Below, piece after piece: positions 8,959-16,607 of a stretch of DNA of 64,000 nt (position 1 is its first letter; each line of letters begins with the position of its first letter). The stretch comes from an uncultured Oscillospiraceae bacterium (GTDB taxonomy: Bacteria; Bacillota; Clostridia; Oscillospirales; Oscillospiraceae). The stretch covers positions 1-64,000 of the forward strand of contig CANQTO010000003.1 in the NCBI GenBank assembly GCA_947626785.1, given 5' to 3'. The notes beneath the pieces were generated by a model that was not told the DNA's origin, made no database searches, and saw nothing but the letters and a program-made list of their open reading frames with translations. Position numbers and translations under genes: made by a program.

Positions 8959-10194
8959 TTACTTCTTCTTGGTCAGCACCGCGCAGACCCCGTAGCACAG
9001 GCAGGCCACGACCATGGCGTTGATGGAGGCGATGCCCCAGCTGACGAAGTTGCCCACCAGCGCGCCGGCCACCACACCCAGCACCGCGCCGATGTTCACA
9101 GGCCGCTCCACGGGGATATCGTCGGAGTAGGACTTGCTGTTGAGGAAGAAGTCCAGCACGATGATAGCGCCCACCGGGGGCAGGGTGGCGTTGAGGAAGT
9201 TGAGCCAGCCGATGAAGTTGTTGTACAGCCAGATGGCGGTGACGGTGCCGATGATGCCGGCCACCAGGACCATGGGCTTTTTGCGGACCCGGGTGATGTT
9301 GGACAGGCCCAGGCCGGAGGTGTACAGGGCGTTGTCATTGGTGGTCCAGATGTTGGCGCCCAGCACGATCAGCGCCGGGACCAGCAGGCCCTGGGCCATC
9401 ATGACGTAGAAGATATCGTCCTTGCCGGTGAAAGCGCCGCCCACCGCGCCGAAGGCGAACATCAGGGTGTTGCCCACAAAGAAGGCGATGACGGTGGTGA
9501 TAACGGCCACCTTATTGTCCCGGGCAAAGCGGGTGAAGTTGGGGGTGGCGGTGCCGCCGCTGACGAAGGAGCCGATGACCAGGCCCACGCCCGCGAACAG
9601 GCTCACGCCGCCGGTGCTCTTGGCGAACACCGCGGCCAGGCCGCCGCCGTCCACCGTGGCGGTGACCATGGAGTAGACGCCCAGCACGGCGATCAGCGGC
9701 ACGGAGACATAGCTGACGATCTCCAGGCCCTTGATGCCGAAATAAGCGGAGGAGGTCATGCACACGCCGGCGATCACCACCAGCAGCACGGGGCTGACAT
9801 GCAGCGCCTCCGCCGCCGGGATGGCGAACATGGCCACGCCCACGCCGAACCAGCCGATCTGGGTGAAGCTGATGAGGGCGGAGGGCAGATAGGAGCCGTA
9901 GCGGCCGAAGGAGCGCTGGGCCAGCAGGTCCAGGGACATGCCGGTGCGGCTGCCGATGTAGCCAAGAGCGCCGGTATAGGCCCCTAAAATGACGCCGCCG
10001 ATGAGCACCGCCCAGACAAAGCCGGACAGATCCATGCCGTTGCCCAGCTTGGCGCCTACAGACATACTGGCGGAGAAGAAGGTGAAGCCCAGCATGATGA
10101 AGAACATGGGCCAGAAGCCCTTCCGGGCGCTGTGCGGTACGCTCTCAAGGGAGTAGTCCTGATCCTTTACAGCCTGTTTCTTGTTCTCGTCCAT
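8959..10194 (-). CDS. codB: Cytosine permease (NCS1 family)
   Basis: An inner-membrane cytosine transporter of the nucleobase-cation symporter-1 family, 411 aa, with about twelve hydrophobic helices. The first begins near residue 30 after the charged N-terminus, with conserved stretches such as SMSVGAKLGNGMDLSGF and later GTATPNFTRFARD. An AGGAGG site at 10204-10209 sets the start. It is the first gene of a codBA operon, about 165 nt downstream of a consensus promoter, with an attenuator between. Adjacent codA supports cytosine as the substrate. Confidence 0.9.
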   Translation of the reverse strand: MDENKKQAVKDQDYSLESVPHSARKGFWPMFFIMLGFTFFSASMSVGAKLGNGMDLSGFVWAVLIGGVILGAYTGALGYIGSRTGMSLDLLAQRSFGRYGSYLPSALISFTQIGWFGVGVAMFAIPAAEALHVSPVLLVVIAGVCMTSSAYFGIKGLEIVSYVSVPLIAVLGVYSMVTATVDGGGLAAVFAKSTGGVSLFAGVGLVIGSFVSGGTATPNFTRFARDNKVAVITTVIAFFVGNTLMFAFGAVGGAFTGKDDIFYVMMAQGLLVPALIVLGANIWTTNDNALYTSGLGLSNITRVRKKPMVLVAGIIGTVTAIWLYNNFIGWLNFLNATLPPVGAIIVLDFFLNSKSYSDDIPVERPVNIGAVLGVVAGALVGNFVSWGIASINAMVVACLCYGVCAVLTKKK

Positions 10195-10249
10195 TTCGAT
10201 GATCCTCCTCTTTCTCTATTCGATTTTCCCGGTACTCCAGAGAACCACG

Positions 10250-10280
10250 AAAAAACGCGGCTCTCCCAAGGAGAGCCGCG
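10250..10280 (-). terminator. Attenuator terminator in the codBA leader
   Basis: On the minus strand an 11-bp stem CGCGGCTCTCC/GGAGAGCCGCG with a short loop is followed by TTTTTT. It lies between the codBA promoter and codB, about 55 nt before the start codon, so it can only stop transcription prematurely. This is the OFF structure of the proposed PyrR switch. Confidence 0.88.
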
Positions 10281-10295
10281 TCTGAACGACATGGC

Positions 10296-10350
10296 ACTGC
10301 GGAAGCCCATGGCTCCGCGGCAGTCCTTGGAGGTCTCTCTGTACCTCACT
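10296..10350 (-). promoter_or_regulatory. PyrR-binding RNA element of codBA
   Basis: The minus-strand leader contains ACAGAGAGACCTCCAAGG (10327-10344). This matches the conserved core of PyrR anti-antiterminator loops as known from Bacillus pyr leaders (AGAGAGGC..AAGG). It is followed by GCGGAGCC/GGCTTCCGC, an alternative pairing upstream of the terminator. UMP-bound PyrR would be expected to stabilise this element and favour termination. PyrR is encoded at 36575-37120. The motif is read by eye; the exact alternative folds were not computed. Confidence 0.72.
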
Positions 10351-10365
10351 TAAAGCACCGGCGAC

Positions 10366-10395
10366 ATTATATGCGCCCTTTCGGGGCCTTGTCAA
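10366..10395 (-). promoter_or_regulatory. Consensus sigma-A promoter of codBA
   Basis: Perfect TTGACA (10390-10395) and TATAAT (10366-10371) with an 18-nt spacer on the minus strand. Such a strong promoter fits control by attenuation downstream rather than by activation. Confidence 0.9.
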
Positions 10396-10443
10396 TCGCT
10401 TTTATAAAATTTTCCGTTTTGCCCGTTTTCGCCCCTCCGGTGC

Positions 10444-10471
10444 TTGCAAAATTCATACACTATGGTAAAAT
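10444..10471 (+). promoter_or_regulatory. Promoter of the threonine aldolase gene
   Basis: TTGCAA (10444-10449) and TAAAAT (10466-10471) with a 16-nt spacer, about 40 nt before the start codon of the aldolase gene. It diverges from the codBA promoter. Confidence 0.65.
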
Positions 10472-10511
10472 CTAAGAGAAAATTTTCTTAGAGGACCGGG
10501 AGGTTTTCCCC

Positions 10512-11546
10512 ATGCTCTTCTTTCAGAACGACTATTCCGAGGGCGCCCATCCCCAGGTGCTCCGGGCCCTGGCGGACACCAACGCCCTCTCCCTGCCGGG
10601 CTACGGCACGGACGAATACTGCGAGCGAGCCGCCAAAAAGCTCCGGGCCTTCTGCGGGGATGCGGAGGCCGATGTGAGCTTCGTCAGCGGCGGCACCCAG
10701 GCCAATCTCCTGGTGCTCTCGGCCCTGCTCCGGCGCTATGAGGCGGTGCTCTGCGCCGGCACCGGGCATATCAACACCCACGAGGCCGGGGCCGTGGAGT
10801 TCACGGGCCACAAGGTGATCCCCCTGCCGGGCCGGGAGGGCAAGCTGCCCCCGGAGGTCTTAGAGGCGTATTTGGAGCGCTTTTACGCCGACGAGACCCA
10901 CAGCCACATGCCCTTTCCGGGCATGGTCTATCTCTCCCACCCCACCGAGCTGGGCACGCTCTATACCAAAGCGGAGCTGAGCGCCCTGGCCGCCCTCTGC
11001 CGGCGCTATGACCTGCGCCTGTACATAGATGGGGCTCGCCTGGGCTACGGCCTGGCCTCCCCCGCCTCCGACCTGGGCATCGGGGACATCGCCGCCTGCT
11101 GCGACGCCTTTTCCGTGGGCGGCACCAAGGTGGGGGCCCTCTTCGGGGAGGCCCTGGTCTTCCCCCGGCACGGCATGCCGCCCCATTTCGACACCATGAC
11201 CAAGCAGCAGGGGGCCATGCTGGCTAAGGGCCGGCTCCTGGGCGTGCAGTTCGATGCCCTGTTCACCGATGGGCTGTACCTTCAGATCGGCCGGCAGGCG
11301 GTGGAGCTGGCTCTGGAGCTGAAGGCCGCGGCGCTCAAGGCAGGGCTGGAGCTCTTTATCGACTCGCCCACCAACCAGCAGTTCTTCGTTCTGGACAACG
11401 GCCGGATCGCCGCTCTGCGCAAAGAGGCGGCCTTCAATCTCTGGGAGCCGGTGGACGAGAGGCGCAGCGCCATCCGCCTGGTCACCGGCTGGGCCACCCG
11501 CCGGGAGGACGTGGAGGCCCTGGCGGATCTGCTCCGTGGTAAGTAA
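10512..11546 (+). CDS. ltaE: Low-specificity L-threonine aldolase
   Basis: A PLP-dependent lyase of fold type I that cleaves L-threonine or L-allo-threonine to glycine and acetaldehyde, 344 aa, cytosolic. The N-terminal FQNDYSEGAHP and the block SGGTQANLL match the family, and SVGGTKVGALFG carries the Schiff-base lysine (Lys206). GGGAGG precedes the ATG. It is a single gene with its own promoter and a terminator behind it. Threonine aldolases and related beta-eliminating lyases are hard to separate by sequence, so the stereospecificity is open. Confidence 0.87.
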   Translation: MLFFQNDYSEGAHPQVLRALADTNALSLPGYGTDEYCERAAKKLRAFCGDAEADVSFVSGGTQANLLVLSALLRRYEAVLCAGTGHINTHEAGAVEFTGHKVIPLPGREGKLPPEVLEAYLERFYADETHSHMPFPGMVYLSHPTELGTLYTKAELSALAALCRRYDLRLYIDGARLGYGLASPASDLGIGDIAACCDAFSVGGTKVGALFGEALVFPRHGMPPHFDTMTKQQGAMLAKGRLLGVQFDALFTDGLYLQIGRQAVELALELKAAALKAGLELFIDSPTNQQFFVLDNGRIAALRKEAAFNLWEPVDERRSAIRLVTGWATRREDVEALADLLRGK

Positions 11547-11587
11547 AGGCTCCGGGTGAGGGCATTTTGCCTTCACCCGGAGCCTTT
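11545..11587. terminator. Bidirectional hairpin between ltaE and ktrA
   Basis: A long inverted repeat (AAAGGCTCCGGGTGA... and its complement, loop ATTTT, one G·T wobble) lies between the convergent genes. The flanking T runs are short (three bases), so termination may be partial. Confidence 0.7.
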
Positions 11588-11591
11588 ACTC

Positions 11592-12239
11592 TTACAGCTT
11601 CAAAAAGCGGTTCATGTCCTTCCGGGCGCCTAAGATCAGCAGGGTCTCCCCGGAGGAGAACACGTGCCCGGGGCCGGTCAGCGGCGTCAGGACGCCCGCG
11701 CGCTTCACCGCCAGGACATTGATGTTGTAGCGCCGGCGCACGTCCAGGTCCACCACCGTCTTCCCCTGCCAGGCGGCCGGGACCGAGGCCTCGTAGATGG
11801 CGTAGTCGTTGCTGAGCTGCATGTAGTCGAAGATCCTGTCGTCGCTGTAGGTGACGGCGGTCCAGCGGGCCATATGCCGCTCCATGCGGATCACCTCGTC
11901 CGCACCGTTGTGCAGGAGGAACTTGGCGTGGCTGTCCCCGGTGGCCCGGGAGAGGACGAAGGGGGCCCCTTTCTCCTTCAGGAGCGCGGTGGCCTCCAGG
12001 GAGCTGCGGAAATCGTCCCCGATGCTGACGATGCACAGCTCAAAGTTCCGCACCCCCAGGGACTCGATGAAGCGCTCGCTGGTGGCGTCCCCGATCTGGG
12101 CGCTGGTGACGTATTTCAGCGCGTCGTTGACCCGGGCCTCGTCCCGGTCCACGGCCAGGACCTCGTTGCCCTGCTCGCTCAGGGCCTGGGCCAGGTCCAT
12201 GCCGAAGCGGCCCAGCCCAATCAAAAGTACCGATTTCAT
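11592..12239 (-). CDS. ktrA: Potassium channel regulatory RCK subunit (KtrA/TrkA family)
   Basis: The cytosolic gating subunit of a Ktr potassium transporter, 215 aa, one RCK unit. The N-terminal Rossmann motif GLGRFG with the acidic VDRDEAR binds a nucleotide, and the C-terminal ~80 residues form a TrkA-C domain, which in characterised KtrA proteins binds c-di-AMP. It lies 22 nt behind a TrkH/KtrB membrane subunit and forms the second channel/gate pair of the cluster. Length and layout match KtrA/KtrC rather than the double-domain TrkA encoded further upstream. Confidence 0.88.
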   Translation of the reverse strand: MKSVLLIGLGRFGMDLAQALSEQGNEVLAVDRDEARVNDALKYVTSAQIGDATSERFIESLGVRNFELCIVSIGDDFRSSLEATALLKEKGAPFVLSRATGDSHAKFLLHNGADEVIRMERHMARWTAVTYSDDRIFDYMQLSNDYAIYEASVPAAWQGKTVVDLDVRRRYNINVLAVKRAGVLTPLTGPGHVFSSGETLLILGARKDMNRFLKL

Positions 12240-12261
12240 GGGGTCCTCCTTATATTATATA

Positions 12262-13605
12262 TTATCCAACGGCTACGTTTTCCAGGGGATAGCGGGCCCC
12301 GTCGTCGGCAGTCCGGGACGCGGCGGCGTAGAGCAGGGTCAGGCCGCCCACGCGCCCGCAGTACATCAGCAGGATCAGCAGCAGGTGGGACAGGGTCCCC
12401 AGTTGAGGCGTCAGCGATAGGGACAGGCCCACCGTGGCGACGGCGGAGGCGGACTCAAACAAAGCGGGCATCAGGGGCAGGCCCTCCAGGCAGGCGATCA
12501 GCAGCCCCGCGCCGAGAAACAGCAGGATGTACAGCAGAAAGAGCGCCGCCGCGGAGCGGACCGCCCCGTCGGCGATCCGGCGGCCGAAGGCGTAGACGCT
12601 GTCCTTCCCCCGGAACACGCTGCGCACGCTCAGCAGCAGCAGGGCCAGGGTGGTCAGCTTGAAGCCGCCGGCGGTGGAGCCGGGGGCCCCGCCCACCAGC
12701 ATCAGCGCCAGGGTGACCAGCTGGCCGCCGGCGCTCATGGCGTTCAGGTCCAGGGTGTTGAAGCCGGCGGTCCGGGGCGTCACCGCGTGGAACAGGGCGG
12801 TGACCGCCTTTTCCGGGGCGCTGAGCCCCTGCCACTGGGGCTGCCGCAGCTCCCAGAGGAGCATGAACAGGAAGCCCCCCAGGACTAGCGCGGCGGAGAG
12901 GCTGAGGATCAGCTTGCTCTGGGCGCTGTAGCGCTTCAGGTGCCGCCCGTGCTCCCGGATGTCCCGCCAGGTCCAGAAGCCCAGGCCGCCGGTGAGGATC
13001 AGCGCCGTCACCGTCAGGTTCACCAGGACGTCGCCCCGGAAGGCGGTCAGGGAGGAGAAGGCCTCCCCGCCCCGGCCCATCAGGTCAAAGCCCGCGTTGC
13101 AGAAGGCGGAGACGGAGGTGAACAGGGCCGCCCAGAGCCCCCGGCCCAGGCCGAAGCGGGGGCAGAAGCGCAGGGCCAGCAGCGCAGCCCCCAGCAGCTC
13201 CGCGCAGAGGGTGATCTTCAGGATCATGCCCGTCATGCGCACGATGCCGCCCACCTGGGGTGCGGCGATGGACTCCTGCATGATCCAGCGCTGGCGCAGG
13301 CCGATCTTCCGGCCGGAGAATACCATCAGCAGCACCGCCATAGTCACCACGCCCATGCCGCCCACCTGGATGAGGCACAGGATCACCCCCTGGCCGAAGA
13401 GGGACCAGTATTGGGCCGTGTCCTGGAGCACCAGGCCCGTGACGCAGGAGGCGGAGACGGCGGTAAACAGGGCCGTCTCCAAGGGGGCCCGGAGGCCCTG
13501 GGCCGTGGCAAAGGGCAGGGACAGCAGCGCCGTGCCCAGGCAGATCATCAGCAGAAAGCTCAGCAGGATGATCCGGGCGGGCGTCAGCCGAAAGCGGGTC
13601 TTCAT
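12262..13605 (-). CDS. ktrB: Potassium uptake membrane subunit (KtrB/TrkH family)
   Basis: The ion-conducting subunit of a Trk/Ktr-type potassium transporter, 447 aa, with four M1-P-M2 repeats. Selectivity-filter-like glycines are visible in SASCVTGL, SAFCNAGF, TPRTAGFNT and SASAVATVGLS. GGAGAGG precedes the start. It is followed by ktrA and lies 48 nt behind a second TrkH gene. With the single-RCK partner next to it I assign it to the Ktr type, although sequence alone does not separate sodium-coupled Ktr from Trk. Confidence 0.87.
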   Translation of the reverse strand: MKTRFRLTPARIILLSFLLMICLGTALLSLPFATAQGLRAPLETALFTAVSASCVTGLVLQDTAQYWSLFGQGVILCLIQVGGMGVVTMAVLLMVFSGRKIGLRQRWIMQESIAAPQVGGIVRMTGMILKITLCAELLGAALLALRFCPRFGLGRGLWAALFTSVSAFCNAGFDLMGRGGEAFSSLTAFRGDVLVNLTVTALILTGGLGFWTWRDIREHGRHLKRYSAQSKLILSLSAALVLGGFLFMLLWELRQPQWQGLSAPEKAVTALFHAVTPRTAGFNTLDLNAMSAGGQLVTLALMLVGGAPGSTAGGFKLTTLALLLLSVRSVFRGKDSVYAFGRRIADGAVRSAAALFLLYILLFLGAGLLIACLEGLPLMPALFESASAVATVGLSLSLTPQLGTLSHLLLILLMYCGRVGGLTLLYAAASRTADDGARYPLENVAVG

Positions 13606-13653
13606 GGGCCTCTCCTTTCAGTTTCTGGTGTGCAGGGTCGCGTTTGAAGCATG

Positions 13654-15087
13654 CTAATTTTTCCAGGTGCGCGGGGTCAGGAGCACCAGGATCGGATAGA
13701 TCTCAAGCCGGCCGATGAGCATGGCCAGGGACAGCAGCAGCTTGGAGGGGGCCGAAAAAATTGCGAAGTTCCCCGTGGGGCCCACCAGGCCCATGCCGGG
13801 GCCGATATTGGACAGGCAGGACAGGGCCGCGGTGAAGGTGGTGGCGATGTCGTAGCCGTCAAAGGAGAGCAGAAAGCTGAACAGCAGCAGCAAAAACAGA
13901 TAGAGCATCAGAAACAGGAGGGTCGCCCGGACGGTCCCGTCGGCCACCCGGCGGCCGTCCAGCTGCACCCGGGTGACGCTTCGGGGGCGGACCATGGTCC
14001 GGATCTCCACTCCGGCGGCCTTGCAGAGGATGGCCACACGGGAGATCTTCAGCCCGCCGCCGGTGCTGCCGGCGCAGGCGCCGGTAAACATCAGCAGGAT
14101 GAGGACCCACTTGCAGAACTCCGGCCAGAGCACAAAATCCTCCGTGCCGAAGCCGGTGGTGCTGATGATGGAGGCCACGTTGAAATAGGCGTGGCGCAGG
14201 GCGGTGAGGAAGCCGTAGCGGCCGGAGATGCCCAGGGTGATCAGCAGCACCGCCGCCGCCACGATACCGGCGTACCAGCGCAGTTCCTCGTTTTTGAGCG
14301 CGTCCCGGACCCGGCCGATGAGCAGGAGAAAGTACAGGTTAAAGTTCACGCCGAACAGCAGCATAAAGGTCGCGATGACCAGCTCGATATACGCGCTGCC
14401 GAAGCCCCCCACGCTGTTGGGCAGGGAGGAAAAGCCGCCTGTGCCGGCGGTGGCAAAGGAGTGGACCAGCGCGTCATAGAGATCCATGCCCCCCAGCAGG
14501 AGCAGCAACGTCTCCAGGAGGGTCATGGCGATGTAGATCATATACAGGATGGAGGCGGTCCTCCGGGTGCGGGGCACCAGCTTGCCCACCGTGGGGCCGG
14601 GCACCTCCGCCCGCATGATGTGCATGGAGTGGTCCTCCCCCATGGGCAGCACCGCCATCATGAACACCAGCACCCCCATGCCGCCCACCCAGTGGGTGAA
14701 GCAGCGCCAGAACATGTCCGCCCGGCCCATGACGCCGAAGTCCGTCAGGATGGAGGCCCCGGTGGTGGTAAAGCCGGAGACGGTCTCAAACACCGCGTCG
14801 ATATAAGAGGGGATGCTGCCGCTGAGGACAAAGGGCAGCGCCCCGATGAGGGACATGGCGATCCAGCCCAGGCCCACGATCATGAAGCCCTCCCGGGCGA
14901 AAAAGCTGCTCCGGGCGGGTTTGATGCGGGTGAGGGCAAAGCCCAGGGCGGCGGAAAGGGCGATGGTGATAAGGAAGTTGGAGACATTTTCTCCGTACAG
15001 CAGCCCCGTGAGCAGGGGCAGAAGCATCAGCGCGGCCAGCGTGAGCAGGATCAGGCCCAGCACGCGGCAGATCATTTTCCCGTTCAT
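13654..15087 (-). CDS. trkH: Potassium uptake membrane subunit TrkH
   Basis: The channel-forming subunit of a second Trk-type potassium transporter, 477 aa. Filter regions with glycine are seen in SGFTTTGASI, ATAGTGGFSS, STTGFGTED and SCLSNIGPGMG. Its ATG overlaps the trkA stop as ATGA, so the two are translationally coupled and belong together. The next gene in the same direction is ktrB, so one transcript probably encodes two complete potassium systems. Confidence 0.9.
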   Translation of the reverse strand: MNGKMICRVLGLILLTLAALMLLPLLTGLLYGENVSNFLITIALSAALGFALTRIKPARSSFFAREGFMIVGLGWIAMSLIGALPFVLSGSIPSYIDAVFETVSGFTTTGASILTDFGVMGRADMFWRCFTHWVGGMGVLVFMMAVLPMGEDHSMHIMRAEVPGPTVGKLVPRTRRTASILYMIYIAMTLLETLLLLLGGMDLYDALVHSFATAGTGGFSSLPNSVGGFGSAYIELVIATFMLLFGVNFNLYFLLLIGRVRDALKNEELRWYAGIVAAAVLLITLGISGRYGFLTALRHAYFNVASIISTTGFGTEDFVLWPEFCKWVLILLMFTGACAGSTGGGLKISRVAILCKAAGVEIRTMVRPRSVTRVQLDGRRVADGTVRATLLFLMLYLFLLLLFSFLLSFDGYDIATTFTAALSCLSNIGPGMGLVGPTGNFAIFSAPSKLLLSLAMLIGRLEIYPILVLLTPRTWKN

Positions 15088-16448
15088 CAGCTGTCCTCAA
15101 GGATGTCGTCCAGATCGTGCAGCCGCCCGGCGGCGCTGATCACCACCGCGTGGTCCCCGGCCAGGAGCCGGGTATTGCCGTCTGGGAGCAGGCTGCGGCT
15201 GCCCCGGATCACGGCGCTGAGCAGGATGTTGGGCTTGAGCTTCAGGTCCTTCAGGGGCACATTCAGGCAGGCCGCGTCCTCCCGGACCTTGAACTCCAGG
15301 GCCTCCACCTTCCCGTCCGCCAGGCGGTAGAGGGTCTCGATGCTGCTGCCCAGGGAGTTGCTCATGGCCCGGACGTAGCGGGCCAGCTGCTGGGTGACCA
15401 GGTTCTTGGGCGCCACCACGCTCTCCAGGCCCGAGCTCTCTAAGATCTCCGAAAAGTGCTCCCGGTTCACCTTGGTGACGATCTTCCCCACCTGACAGCT
15501 CTGGGCGTAGAGGGAGGTGATGATGTTGTCCCCGTCGTCCCCGGTGACGGCCACAAAGGCGTCGGCGTTCAGAAGGCCCTCCTCCAGCAGCACGTCCCGC
15601 CGGGTGGCGTCGCCGCAGATGACCCGGACCTTGGGGACCAGATCGCAGAGCCGGTCGCAGCGCTCCCGGCTGCGCTCGATGATGGTCACGGTCATGCCGC
15701 TCTCCAGCAGCATCCGGGCCAGGTACACGGCGATCCGGCCCCCGCCCATGATGATGACCCGGCGCACCGGCCTTTTATACAGGCCGGTGGCCATAAAGAA
15801 GCGGCGCAGCTCGCCGGTGGAGCCGGTGATGCTCAGCCTGTCCCCGGAGCGGAGGGTGAAGCCGCCGTTGGGGATGATGGCCTCCCCGCCCCGCTCCACC
15901 ATGCCCACCAGGACCTTGGCGCCGGACTGCTGGGGCAGCTGCTTCAGCTGGAGGCCGTCCAGCTTGCCGCCGGGGCGCACCCAGTATTCCACGATCTCCA
16001 CGCTGCCCTTGGAAAAGGAGTCCACCCGCACGGCGCTGGGGAAGTGGAGGATGCGGGAGATCTCCTTGGCGCACTCATACTCCGGGTTGACGATGACGGA
16101 CAGGCCCAGGGCCTCCCGCAGAAACTCCGTCTGGCTCAGGTACTCCGGGTCCCGGATGCGGGCCACCACATGCTTGGTGCCCAGCTGCCGGGCGGAGATG
16201 CCGCAGACCATGTTCACCTCGTCCAGCTGGGTGGCCGCCACCAGGAGATCCGCGTGGGCGGCCCCGGCCTCCAGCAGAGTCTCCGGGTTCGTGGCGCTGC
16301 CCTCCACGCAGATCACGTCCAGCGCGTTGGACAAGACGCCAATGGTCTCCGGGTCCCGGTCGATCACCGTCACGTCGTGCCCCTCGGCGGCCAGGGTGGC
16401 GGCCACCGAGTGCCCGATCTTCCCGGCCCCGGCAATGATCACTTTCAT
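15087..16448 (-). CDS. trkA: Trk potassium regulatory subunit with two RCK units
   Basis: Cytosolic NAD(H)/nucleotide-binding gate of the Trk transporter, 453 aa from the ATG at 16448 (preceded by GGAAG; weaker in-frame starts lie at 16460 and 16478). Two Rossmann units are visible, GAGKIG at the start and MGGGRIAVYLA after residue ~225, each followed by a TrkA-C domain. It is the first gene of the potassium cluster and overlaps trkH by one base. The doubled architecture is typical of TrkA. Confidence 0.92.
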   Translation of the reverse strand: MKVIIAGAGKIGHSVAATLAAEGHDVTVIDRDPETIGVLSNALDVICVEGSATNPETLLEAGAAHADLLVAATQLDEVNMVCGISARQLGTKHVVARIRDPEYLSQTEFLREALGLSVIVNPEYECAKEISRILHFPSAVRVDSFSKGSVEIVEYWVRPGGKLDGLQLKQLPQQSGAKVLVGMVERGGEAIIPNGGFTLRSGDRLSITGSTGELRRFFMATGLYKRPVRRVIIMGGGRIAVYLARMLLESGMTVTIIERSRERCDRLCDLVPKVRVICGDATRRDVLLEEGLLNADAFVAVTGDDGDNIITSLYAQSCQVGKIVTKVNREHFSEILESSGLESVVAPKNLVTQQLARYVRAMSNSLGSSIETLYRLADGKVEALEFKVREDAACLNVPLKDLKLKPNILLSAVIRGSRSLLPDGNTRLLAGDHAVVISAAGRLHDLDDILEDS

Positions 16449-16510
16449 CAGAGCTTCCATAGCGCTCCCATCCGCCAAAACAGGCGTCCTTTACTCGAAA
16501 AATTGAAAAT

Positions 16511-16539
16511 AGTTTACCACATTTTTTCCCTTTTGTACA
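16511..16539 (-). promoter_or_regulatory. Promoter of the potassium uptake cluster
   Basis: TGTACA (16534-16539) and TAAACT (16511-16516) with a 17-nt spacer on the minus strand, about 60 nt before trkA. It is moderate in strength. No c-di-AMP riboswitch consensus is apparent in the short leader. Confidence 0.55.
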
Positions 16540-16564
16540 GAGGCGGCGCTTTCCAGGACATGAA

Positions 16565-16588
16565 AAGGCCGCCCTTTCGGGCGGCCTT
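16565..16588 (-). terminator. Terminator of the msmK-like gene
   Basis: Perfect 10-bp stem AAGGCCGCCC/GGGCGGCCTT with a 4-nt loop, followed on the minus strand by TTTTC. It lies about 20 nt after the stop codon. Confidence 0.85.
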
Positions 16589-16607
16589 AAGGCTGCTATG
16601 TTATGAA

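Noticed and set aside
13651-15330. 559-aa open frame on the plus strand
   Set aside because: Antisense to trkH, no recognisable domain.
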